Shown here one piece after another: positions 21,002 through 31,332 of a DNA stretch of 64,000 bases. This DNA is from Micropterix aruncella. Lineage: Eukaryota > Arthropoda > Insecta > Lepidoptera > Micropterigidae. Under the pieces are notes generated by a model, which searched no databases, was not told the origin of the DNA, and saw only the letters and a program-made list of their open reading frames with translations. The stretch lies in the NCBI GenBank assembly GCA_944548615.1, contig OX155967.1, forward strand, positions 25,449,898-25,513,897. Reading direction: 5' to 3'. The translations under genes were made by a program, and so were the position numbers. The first letter of the stretch is position 1. Every line of letters begins with the position of its first letter.

Positions 21002-24000
21002 TTGAGAGCGGTGCTCAGGGCTATCCCTCGAAGCTCGCAGACTTGTACTGGTAGTCTCACTGAGGAGCTTATGCGGGCACTTGAAATAAGTCAGTTTATA
21101 TTGGGACGAAATATATTTATTGAATTTTTAAATATGTACATTAATTGCTCTTCGTTCACCAACGCACTTATTATTAATTATAAAAAGTATATATCACTAT
21201 AACTATCGTATTATTACCGCGCGAACGCTCAGTTATAAGCTAGAACGTTTAGACGCGCGTGCCGCAGCTAATGCGTATAGCTGGAGAGAGTGAAAATATG
21301 GAAACCGGTTTAGCGCGCAATCGCGCCCACTATATCCGATTTCGCGTAAGCTATATCCTGAGCCAAGGCAAAAGGTGTTTCCTGCCTATCTCCTGCGCTA
21401 TCGGGTCAACGACATCACCGAACCACTCTCTCCACCGCTCGCGTTCCACGTTGTTCCACCACCTTGCGGCGGCTTCGTCCTCGTACACCCGCTTCAGCCT
21501 CTCCTCTTCTTTCCGGTATTCTCGCAAAGCGTCGTCGTCAAACTTGGAAGCTGGATTAGCGCTGTTCTCAATGCGCCAAATCTCCAAGTCTGGATCAGAT
21601 ATTTTTTGAGGGTTCCCAACCTCTTCAACAGGTCCCTCAGGTTGCCCAGGGTCTGATCTCCCTGGGTCTAGTGAAAAACCGAGGCAAACTCCACCGGCAC
21701 CTCGCCAATGCGTCCTTTACTTGATACCGACCACGTGACCTCGAGAGCAGCCTCACTCCCACCATTGCCTCTCGCTACCTCGTTGGCGTTACCAATAACA
21801 ACATCGAAGGGACCGTTCAATTCCGGGCACCACATTGTGGGGTCCATTATCATCACGGCACCATTCATGCTACCAAAGCTCTCGCGCGATCTCCATGCGT
21901 AGAGGGCTTTGCAACCTTCCTTCCTGAACATCTCAGGCGTAAAAACGCCCGCGTCCTTCATTCTGAATACGGTCTTTACTCTTTCACCTCCTTCGGCCAC
22001 CCAAGCACCAAGGTACCTATCTTTCCAAACCGGAACGTCTCTAGGTATCGGACCAGCACTGTAAAACAGCACTGGTTTTGTGTAGGATGTTTTCAAATAT
22101 ACGGCCATCTTCGTGGCGTACCATTCCCTCGGGTCAATGTTTATTGACATACTGCTGTGGAAGTACGGATCGTGTTGTACTCCCATTACCAGTTCATTGT
22201 CAAACCCGGACATGACGCCAATGCCATAATATTTGTTTTCCGCTGGTTGCCGAGCCAAGATTCGCATCAGGGTAAAACGGGCCATCTCCTCTGAGATGGC
22301 CCCAGTCTCCAGAAGGGAGAATACACAGACTCCGGCCTTGCCGAACTCCTTATGGGCCAAACAGTCACTGTTACCAGTGACAATAACAGCGGCCGCCAGA
22401 AGGGCGGCCACTCTAATGATTTTAATTAACAACATCTAAATTTTCAATAAAACTTAGTTAATTTAATAGAATAAAATTCACAAACAAGCTAAAACAGTAA
22501 TAGTCACAAGCTCTAGTTGAATCCACTCCGCACTTTTATATCTTCCTGTCATCTCCTTGAGCTGGCCGTCGCGACGCCGGCGCAGCTTATCTGATTCGTC
22601 GCCGCTTAGTTACCCCCCTCGCACTGATCAATCAGCGTACATCGCCGACGCGAAATCCTCCCCATCGGAGAGAGAGAGAGATGCCGCGCTACGACCCGCA
22701 GTCTATCTCTGTCCGACTTTCCGCCGAGCTATACAATGCTAGACATACGCGCGGGGGATCCGATATAATGCTTTTAAAGACAGGACCGCAGACAGGTCCT
22801 TATACCACATTCCTCCCTCGATATTGAATTGGCATATGTTAATAATTGTACGTATTTATTATGACCATTATTTTACAAAAACTACACTCGTCATATGTCA
22901 TATTACCAACATAAATATTTTGTTACAATAGCCGCCCTGGCAGTATATCCGTAAGATATTGCCTTCTAGCAATAGGCCCACCATGTTGCTTTCTACTCCT
23001 CGACGAAGTTGACAGCCATCGACGAGGCAGCCAACCGGCTCGAAACCGCAGCATCACTCACCGTAACCGGCGTGGGAGCCGGGGCAGTAGCTCATACGAT
23101 GGAGGAGGCTTCGGAGGTCGCTCCGCTTGCGGTGTCCGTCTTATCATCGTCCGTGAGCTGGTCATTTCTCCTCTTAGTTGTCTGTGGATGGGGGGGGTGG
23201 GGGCGATTTCCCGCCGCCCACCACAGCCCCTCTCACCCTCTCAAGCCCAGGGAGGGGCGGGAAGGCCCCAGCCCCTCTCCGGCGACGCCGGAACGGCAAC
23301 CGCACCCGTGGGACCCGCCGTCGCTACTCTTCGCCTACCGGAGCAAGAGGGGGCGGGGGCCGGCGGGTCGGGAGGGTGGGCGACCGGGGGATGCGGGGCG
23401 ACCTCCTGAAGGGATCGCCGCCACCGCCCGGGTCACTACTCGCCATCGGGGAAACGCGAGGAAACGCATTGTCACACTGCTCACACGGGAATATTTAACG
23501 GAAAAATCCTCCAGATCCCTCACGGGACCGTCGAGCCCACGGGGCAAGGGCGCGCCCGCGCCCACGTAGACCAGGAGGTTCCCGGCAGCGGCGCGCGACA
23601 CGGCCGCAGCTAAAAACTTAGCTCGCGAACGCCCCTTCATACTGCTCACAGCTAACAGCTCACACACCGCAGGCCTGCGCAGGCCCGCTGCGCCCCACAG
23701 TGGCGGCCGCTACCCCGGCGCGGAGCAGGGGCGATCGCCCTCAAGCCCCACCCAGAGTGCTACCCGCGGCACACTCGCCAGCGAGGATGCCACAGAACAC
23801 TTTCACTGACAGCTGTCAAAGTTTATCAATCTCGGAAATTCTCTTTTTTCCGGCCCTGTGGAAGAAACTTCGACAGGAAACGAAACGTCAACAGTCCGGT
23901 CACAGGAAACAAAGTGAAAACACCAGAAAAACTGGTAAAAAAGACGGTGAAAACAACTACGAGGCGGAGAAGTGTTGCGAATGCGTGCGTCAGCGACGAC

Positions 24001-25150
24001 TACCCAGCCCGAAGTCTATGTGCCGTCCCCCAAACCGCCCCTGCGGGCGCGTCCCCTGCCTGAGGACCTTGGTTAGGCCGTCCCCCACGAGACCACCCCA
24101 TGACCTATACGTCTACATATCCCCTCACCAGCCACTTAGTCCCCCTGACATGCTGTCTGTGTTTGGTAGCCTGTCTTCTTTAATCTTCAATTATTATTAT
24201 TTGTGTTTCTTTTATTATTATTTTGACTTCTATTTTTATTCTGTGTTTGCATGCATTTCAATGTTAAAATTTTTCATTTGTAAATTTCGCTTGTATGCAA
24301 TTGTTCGCTTGTATGCTTGTTTTTTTTTAAAACTGAATAAATGGGTTCTCGGGGTGGTACGGGTGGTGGCTACCTTTCTTTATCTCCCGCGCGTATACCC
24401 TTCTGGTACGCGCGGGGTGTCGTTGCATGACATCCCGGGCAGATAAGACGACCTCCGTCGTTATAACTGCCCGGGCGGTAGGTGGGTTCTCCACCCTCAC
24501 CTGCCGCCTTGAAACCACTAAAGTAGCTGCTCTTAGAACAAATTGAAATCAAAGTGAGCTATGTCACGAATCTTAAGGGCTTGCATATGGCAGCCAGATT
24601 TCTGCTACTCGGCCAAATCGTTTGAAAAATTTGCCAACCCTCACCGCGCGTAATGCTAAGCAAAGGCATTTGCCGAGACATCCCTCTGCTAACTCCCCTC
24701 GCACCCTACCTCCGCATTGCGCTGTCGCTCGAGAGTGCGTCTAACGTTCTCTCGGTATACTGTGCTCAAACACTAGTGCTGAACTAAAAAAGCTAGACGG
24801 TGAGTGAAAGGTGAGAGCGGCAGGCGGAGATTGGAGAAAATATGCTAGCCAACGGCTAGTCTAATATAATGAATAAAACATACAAATGTATCTTACTTAT
24901 TCCGACTTTTTATTAAAAATCTTTGACGGTCTTGTCTTGGGGACTCTCGGCTTATTAACTCTCGGAGTCCTCTATGGTCGCGATATCGGCTGGACACAAA
25001 GCTTTTTTGGAGCGAGCGTCCCACCCGATACGCTGTTATTGCAGATTATTCTGGGGTCCGGTAGACTAATGTGGACTGTAATTGATGGTTAAATAATTAC
25101 CAGACCCCCGTGTCCTTAGGGATTTCTTGACCTCCGGTCCGTAGGCCAAA
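21002..25150. repeat. Tandem unit 6, short form, S1 left / S2-like right
   Basis: 4149-bp copy. The left half has the S1 signature ('ggatggggggg'). The right half has variants of the S2 units 8, 9 and 14 ('gagtgctaccc' at ~23756, 'gacatgctg' at ~24147, 'gcgcccacg' at ~23561), so it is a mosaic. Components: gene 21668-22435 with exon 21351-21667, hairpin cluster 24386-24508, 68-codon frame 24886-25092. Confidence 0.95.
21668..22435 (-). CDS. Secreted-protein gene, unit 6 copy, intact
   Basis: Full majority-type frame; downstream exon 21351-21667 with the Gly-Asn linker variant. Confidence 0.68.
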   Translation of the reverse strand: MLLIKIIRVAALLAAAVIVTGNSDCLAHKEFGKAGVCVFSLLETGAISEEMARFTLMRILARQPAENKYYGIGVMSGFDNELVMGVQHDPYFHSSMSINIDPREWYATKMAVYLKTSYTKPVLFYSAGPIPRDVPVWKDRYLGAWVAEGGERVKTVFRMKDAGVFTPEMFRKEGCKALYAWRSRESFGSMNGAVMIMDPTMWCPELNGPFDVVIGNANEVARGNGGSEAALEVTWSVSSKGRIGEVPVEFASVFH

Positions 25151-25816
25151 TTGAGAGCGGTGCTCAGGGCTATCCCTCGAAGCTCGCAGACTTGTACTGG
25201 TAGTCTCACTGAGGAGCTTATGCGGGCACTTGAAATAAGTCAGTTTATATTGGGACGAAATATATTTATTGAATTTTTAAATATGTACATTAATTGCTCT
25301 TCGTTCACCAACGCACTTATTATTAATTATAAAAAGTATATATCACTATAACTATCGTATTATTACCGCGCGAACGCTCAGTTATAAGCTAGAACGTTTA
25401 GACGCGCGTGCCGCAGCTAATGCGTATAGCTGGAGAGAGTGAAAATATGGAAACCGGTTTAGCGCGCAATCGCGCCCACTATATCCGATTTCGCGTAAGC
25501 TATATCCTGAGCCAAGGCAAAAGGTGTTTCCTGCCTATCTCCTGCGCTATCGGGTCAACGACATCACCGAACCACTCTCTCCACCGCTCGCGTTCCACGT
25601 TGTTCCACCACCTTGCGGCGGCTTCGTCCTCGTACACCCGCTTCAGCCTCTCCTCTTCTTTCCGGTATTCTCGCAAAGCGTCGTCGTCAAACTTGGAAGC
25701 TGGATTAGCGCTGTTCTCAATGCGCCAAATCTCCAAGTCTGGATCAGATATTTTTTGAGGGTCCTCAACCTCTTCAACAGGTCCCTCAGGTTGCCCAGGG
25801 TCTGATCTCCCTGGGT

Positions 25817-26583
25817 CTAGTGAAAAACCGAGGCAAACTCCACCGGCACCTCGCCAATGCGTCCTTTACTTGATACCGACCACGTGACCTCGAGAGCAGC
25901 CTCACTCCCACCATTGCCTCTCGCTACCTCGTTGGCGTTACCAATAACAACATCGAAGGGACCGTTCAATTCCGGGCACCACATTGTGGGGTCCATTATC
26001 ATCACGGCACCATTCATGCTACCAAAGCTCTCGCGCGATCTCCATGCGTAGAGGGCTTTGCAACCTTCCTTCCTGAACATCTCAGGCGTAAAAACGCCCG
26101 CGTCCTTCATTCTGAATACGGTCTTTACTCTTTCACCTCCTTCGGCCACCCAAGCACCAAGGTACCTATCTTTCCAAACCGGAACGTCTCTAGGTATCGG
26201 ACCAGCACTGTAAAACAGCACTGGTTTTGTGTAGGATGTTTTCAAATATACGGCCATCTTCGTGGCGTACCATTCCCTCGGGTCAATGTTTATTGACATA
26301 CTGCTGTGGAAGTACGGATCGTGTTGTACTCCCATTACCAGTTCATTGTCAAACCCGGACATGACGCCAATGCCATAATATTTGTTTTCCGCTGGTTGCC
26401 GAGCCAAGATTCGCATCAGGGTAAAACGGCCATCTCCTCTGAGATGGCCCCAGTCTCCAGAAGGGAGAATACACAGACTCCGGCCTTGCCGAACTCCTTA
26501 TGGGCCAAACAGTCACTGTTACCAGTGACAATAACAGCGGCCGCCAGAAGGGCGGCCACTCTAATGATTTTAATTAACAACAT
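25817..26583 (-). pseudogene. Secreted-protein gene, unit 7 copy, frameshifted
   Basis: One G is missing from the GGG at ~26428-26430 (plus strand 'aaaacggcc' instead of 'aaaacgggcc'). This breaks the frame at about codon 52, just after the signal-peptide region. An internal ATG leaves 199 codons open (25817-26416) but without the leader. This unit also holds the Penelope-like insertion, ~500 bp upstream of the start codon. Confidence 0.75.
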
Positions 26584-27057
26584 CTAAATTTTCAATAAAA
26601 CTTAGTTAATTTAATAGAATATAATTCACAAACAAGCTAAAACAGTAATAGTCACAAGCTCTAGTTGAATCCACTCCACACTTTTATATCTTCCTGTCAT
26701 CTCCTTGAGCTGGCCGTCGCGACGCCGGCGCAGCTTATCTGATTCGTCGCCGCTTAGTTACCCCCCTCGCACTGATCAATCAGCGTACATCGCCGACGCG
26801 AAATCCTCCCCATCGGAGAGAGAGAGAGATGCCGCGCTACGACCCGCAGTCTATCTCTGTCCGACTTTCCGCCGAGCTATACAATGCTAGACATACGCGC
26901 GGGGGATCCGATATAATGCTTTTAAAGACAGGACCGCAGACAGGTCCTTATACCACATTCCTCCCTCGATATTGAATTGGCATATGTTAATAATTGTACG
27001 TATTTATTATGACCATTATTTTACAAAAACTACACTCGTCATATGTCATATTACCAA

Positions 27058-27069
27058 CATAAATATTTT
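27058..27069. repeat. Target-site duplication, left copy
   Basis: CATAAATATTTT, identical to 29003-29014 and present once at the same place in uninterrupted units. The bases just outside (AA on the left copy, TT before the right copy) differ, which sets the length at 12. Confidence 0.9.
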
Positions 27070-27106
27070 ATGAAATCGAAGACTATCGCGGTTGTTTGAC
27101 ATTATA

Positions 27107-27138
27107 AATAGGATAGAAAACGAATTTACCGCGTGAAA
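27107..27138 (+). repeat. Penelope-like element, inverted repeat, 5' copy
   Basis: Exact reverse complement of 28971-29002 over 32 bases. The 37 bases outside it (27070-27106) have no partner at the 3' end and would extend the same inverted terminal repeat. Confidence 0.9.
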
Positions 27139-28906
27139 GGACGTAGTTGTGTTGCGGGCCGATAAAGGCAACGCAACCGTGATACTCGATACTGTGGACT
27201 ACGAGCGGAAAATTGGGACGCTCTTAGAAGACGCCAACACTTACGAGAAGGTGAATTACAATCCCACGAGCAGAATTACCAGGCAAACGAGAGTTTTAAT
27301 CGATAAATCTGTCACTTCCCTCCCAGAAATAGCTTATCTCACTAAACCACGTAACGTACAGCCACCGAAATTATATGGCTTACCTAAAATCCATAAGGAT
27401 AATGCACCATTGAGACCGATTGTGAGCCAAATCGACAGCCCCACATATCCTCTGTCAAAACACTTGGCTGGTGTCCTCCAACCGCTTACGGGCAAAACGA
27501 CGTCTTACGTGAAAGACTCGCGACATTTCGTAAGCATTATTAGAAGCTTAAAACTGGCCGAAGACGAAATAATGGTGAGCTTTGACGTCGAATCTTTATT
27601 TACGAATTTGCCCATTTCGGAGTGTCTTACGGTGGTGAGAGATAAACTAAGGTCTGAGGACCTCCCTATTAGCTACGCCGACATGCTTCAACATTGCCTG
27701 ACATCCTGCTACTTTCTATGGAACGGCGATTATTACAAACAAATCGACGGAGTAGCAATGGGATGCCCCGTATCGCCGATAGTTAGTGACCTATATATGG
27801 AATATTTTGAGGAATTAGCCATAAAAACCTCCAAAATTAAACCCATTCTCTGGCTTCGCTACGTGGATGATACCTTCTGCATCCTGAAAGGCAACATTCA
27901 AACGGTGAAAGAATTCCTGGGTCATCTAAACTCCATACACCCAAAAATCAGTTTCACCTATGAAGTAGAGAAGGACGGCTCCTTACCATTTTTGGATGTC
28001 AAAGTGACGAGGAGAAGTGACAATACTCTCGGACATACGGTATATCGGAAGCCCACACATACGGACAGATATTTGCATGCAAGCTCACACCATCATCCCT
28101 ACCATCTACGTTCAGTGCAAACGTCGCTCGTGAATCGAGCACGCGATCTATGCGACACTGAGCATTTTCCGAAGGAGATGGAACATGTCAATGATGTCCT
28201 TAGGAAAAATGGATACGGAAAATATCACGAGACACGCACACGATCTAATACGGACGAAACTCAAAAACCGAGCAGATCAAGAGCATTCTTACCATACGTC
28301 AAGGGCGTGACAGATCGAATAAGTAAGATGCTAAACAGATTCGATATAAAAACGATCTTCAAACCGACCCAAAATATAGCTCGATTTTTGAGGCCTGTAA
28401 AGGATGTAATACCACTGCAAACCCCGGGTGTGTATAAAGTCGAATGCAGCTGCGGTCTAGCCTACGTTGGACAAACGAAACGGCCCATAGCCACGCGACT
28501 GACAGAACACATCAAAGCTGTTAAAAACGTTCAGCGAGAAAAATCGGCGATCTGCGAACATATATTGGATAGCGGAAGTAACCACTGGATGCAGTTTCAA
28601 AATCCCATTGTTCTATCGAAGGAACAATTCTACTTTCCTCGCATGATCCGGGAAGCCATTGAAATAAGAAGAACTCCGAACTTCAATAGAGATGACGGCT
28701 ACAAACTCTCTTCTACGTGGAACCCTCTTCTTAAAATGTTCCCGCCGCCGAACGCCGAACGCAAAGACGTAAAACAGGATACAGTGAGTGTTGTGTGCAA
28801 GACGGATTTTAAAAATTTCCGCGCTCCGAGCCCGGCCCCCCACCACCGTTATAACCTACGCAGTGACGGCAGCGGTTTGCGGCCTACCCGCAAAACAACG
28901 GACTGA
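27137..28906 (+). pseudogene. Penelope-like RT / GIY-YIG endonuclease, N-terminally truncated
   Basis: Counting from the GTG at 27149 (585 codons), the frame opens inside the first conserved RT block (LRADKGN, 2-8). It continues with LYGLPKIHK (75-83), motif A SFDVESLFTNLP (144-155, Asp146), motif B GVAMGCPVSP (201-210), motif C RYVDDTF (237-243, Asp240/Asp241) and the thumb motif YRKPTHTDRYLH (299-310). The C-terminal GIY-YIG nuclease has GVY (427-429), YVG (439-441), Arg450, His454 and a likely catalytic Glu in REAIEI (501-506), with Cys433/Cys435 and Cys469/His471 as possible zinc ligands. There is no ATG at the start: an in-frame TGA sits at 27134-27136, and coding sequence begins right after the 5' inverted repeat, so the usual N-terminal extension is lost. 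The RT and nuclease residues look intact, but the copy is probably not autonomous. Confidence 0.9.
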
Positions 28907-28970
28907 CAGCTCTTCAGTTTACCCTTGACAACGGCGGCTGCAACGTCACCGAAACGTCGGGTCCTACAAA

Positions 28971-29002
28971 TTTCACGCGGTAAATTCGTTTTCTATCCTA
29001 TT
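28971..29002 (-). repeat. Penelope-like element, inverted repeat, 3' copy
   Basis: Forms the exact 3' terminus of the element. Between the stop codon (28904-28906) and this repeat lie 64 bases, including GAAACGTC at 28951-28958, which resembles the 3' side of the hammerhead-type motifs of Penelope-like elements. Confidence 0.88.
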
Positions 29003-29014
29003 CATAAATATTTT
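29003..29014. repeat. Target-site duplication, right copy
   Basis: Second copy of CATAAATATTTT, after which the normal unit sequence (GTTACAATAG) resumes. Confidence 0.9.
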
Positions 29015-31332
29015 GTTACAATAGCCGCCCTGGCAGTATATCCGTAAGATATTGCCTTCTAGCAATAGGCCCACCATGTTGCTTTCTACTCCTCGACGAA
29101 GTTGACAGCCATCGACGAGGCAGCCAACCGGCTCGAAACCGCAGCATCACTCACCGTAACCGGCGTGGGAGCCGGGGCAGTAGCTCATACGATGGAGGAG
29201 GCTTCGGAGGTCGCTCCGCTTGCGGTGTCCGTCTTATCATCGTCCGTGAGCTGGTCATTTCTCCTCTTAGTTGTCTGTGGAGGCGACCTCTTCTTCAGCT
29301 TCCTCCTCTTGCCGGTCCTGTCCGCAGCAGAGATATCCGCCCTCGGCGCAATCTCGAGTTGGAGGGTGGATGGGGGGGGTGGGGGCGATTTCCCGCCGCC
29401 CACCACAGCCCCTCTCACCCTCTCAAGCCCAGGGAGGGGCGGGAAGGCCCCAGCCCCTCTCCGGCGACGCCGGAACGGCAACCGCACCCGTGGGACCCGC
29501 CGTCGCTACTCTTCGCCTACCGGAGCAAGAGGGGGCGGGGGCCGGCGGGTCGGGAGGGTGGGCAACCGGGGGATGCGGGGCGACCTCCTGAAGGGATCGC
29601 CGCCACCGCCCGGGTCACTACTCGCCATCGGGGAAACGCGAGGAAACGCATTGTCACACTGCTCACACGGGAATATTTAACGGAAAAATTCTCCAGATCC
29701 CTCACGGGACCGTCGAGCCCACGGGGCAAGGGCGCGCCCGCGCCCACGTAGACCAGGAGGTTCCCGGCAGCGGCGCGCGACACGGCCGCAGCTAAAAACT
29801 TAGCTCGCGAACGCCCCTTCATACTGCTCACAGCTAACAGCTCACACACCGCAGGCCTGCGCAGGCCCGCTGCGCCCCACAGTGGCGGCCGCTACCCCGG
29901 TGCGGAGCAGGGGCGATCGCCCTCAAGCCCCACCCAGAGTGCCACCCGCGGCACACTCGCCAGCGAGGATGCCACAGAACACTTTCACTGACAGCTGTCA
30001 AAGTTTATCAATCTCGGAAATTCTCTTTTTTCCGGCCCTGTGGAAGAAACTTCGACAGGAAACGAAACGTCAACAGTCCGGTCACAGGAAACAAAGTGAA
30101 AACACCAGAAAAACTGGTAAAAAAGACGGTGAAAACAACTACGAGGCGGAGAAGTGTTGCGAATGCGTGCGTCAGCGACGACTACCCAGCCCGAAGTCTA
30201 TGTGCCGTCCCCCAAACCGCCCCTGCGGGCGCGTCCCCTGCCTGAGGACCTTGGTTAGGCCGTCCCCCACGAGACCACCCCATGACCTATACGTCTACAT
30301 ATCCCCTCACCAGCCACTTAGTCCCCCTGACATACTGTCTGTGTTTGGTAGCCTGTCTTCTTTAATCTTCAATTATTATTATTTGTGTTTCTTTTATTAT
30401 TATTTTGACTTCTATTTTTATTCTGTGTTTGCATGCATTTCAATGTTAAAATTTTTCATTTGTAAATTTCGCTTGTATGCAATTGTTCGCTTGTATGCTT
30501 GTTTTCTTTTAAAACTGAATAAATGGGTTCTCGGGGTGGTACGGGTGGTGGCTACCTTTCTTTATCTCCCGCGCGTATACCCTTCTGGTACGCGCGGGGT
30601 GTCGTTGCATGACATCCCGGGCAGATAAGACGACCTCCGTCGTTATAACTGCCCGGGCGGTAGGTGGGTTCTCCACCCTCACCTGCCGCCTTGAAACCAC
30701 TAAAGTAGCTGCTCTTAGAACAAATTGAAATCAAAGTGAGCTATGTCACGAATCTTAAGGGCTTGCATATGGCAGCCAGATTTCTGCTACTCGGCCAAAT
30801 CGTTTGAAAAATTTGCCAACCCTCACCGCGCGTAATGCTAAGCAAAGGCATTTGCCGAGACATCCCTCTGCTAACTCCCCTCGCACCCTACCTCCGCATT
30901 GCGCTGTCGCTCGAGAGTGCGTCTAACGTTCTCTCGGTATACTGTGCTCAAACACTAGTGCTGAACTAAAAAAGCTAGACGGTGAGTGAAAGGTGAGAGC
31001 GGCAGGCGGAGATTGGAGAAAATATGCTAGCCAACGGCTAGTCTAATATAATGAATAAAACATACAAATGTATCTTACTTATTCCGACTTTTTATTAAAA
31101 ATCTTTGACGGTCTTGTCTTGGGGACTCTCGGCTTATTAACTCTCGGAGTCCTCTATGGTCGCGATATCGGCTGGACACAAAGCTTTTTTGGAGCGAGCG
31201 TCCCACCCGATACGCTGTTATTGCAGATTATTCTGGGGTCCGGTAGACTAATGTGGACTGTAATTGATGGTTAAATAATTACCAGACCCCCGTGTCCTTA
31301 AGGATTTCTTGACCTCCGGTCCGTAGGCCAAA

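Larger units (their letters stand above)
27070..29002 (+). mobile_element. Penelope-like retroelement, 5'-truncated insertion
   Basis: 1933 bp inserted into the AT-rich spacer of unit 7 and flanked by a 12-bp target duplication. It contains a reverse transcriptase plus GIY-YIG endonuclease frame. A perfect 32-bp inverted repeat joins the 3' end (28971-29002) to a copy near the 5' end (27107-27138), with 37 extra bases outside the 5' copy. Penelope-like elements are known for inverted or direct partial terminal repeats with a short extension on one side, for truncated 5' ends and for variable target duplications. The element is absent from the other fourteen units, so it inserted after the array formed or has not spread by homogenisation. 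Confidence 0.92.
25151..31332. repeat. Tandem unit 7, long form carrying a Penelope-like insertion
   Basis: 6182 bp: a 4237-bp L unit plus a 1933-bp element and its 12-bp target duplication. Its right half carries S-like variants ('tttttcattt', 'gaataaaac') and 'gttttctttt', shared with unit 15. The gene copy (25817-26583) is frameshifted; downstream exon 25500-25816, hairpin cluster 30568-30690, 68-codon frame 31068-31274. The unit ends with 'ccttaagg' instead of 'ccttaggg', again as in unit 15. Confidence 0.96.
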
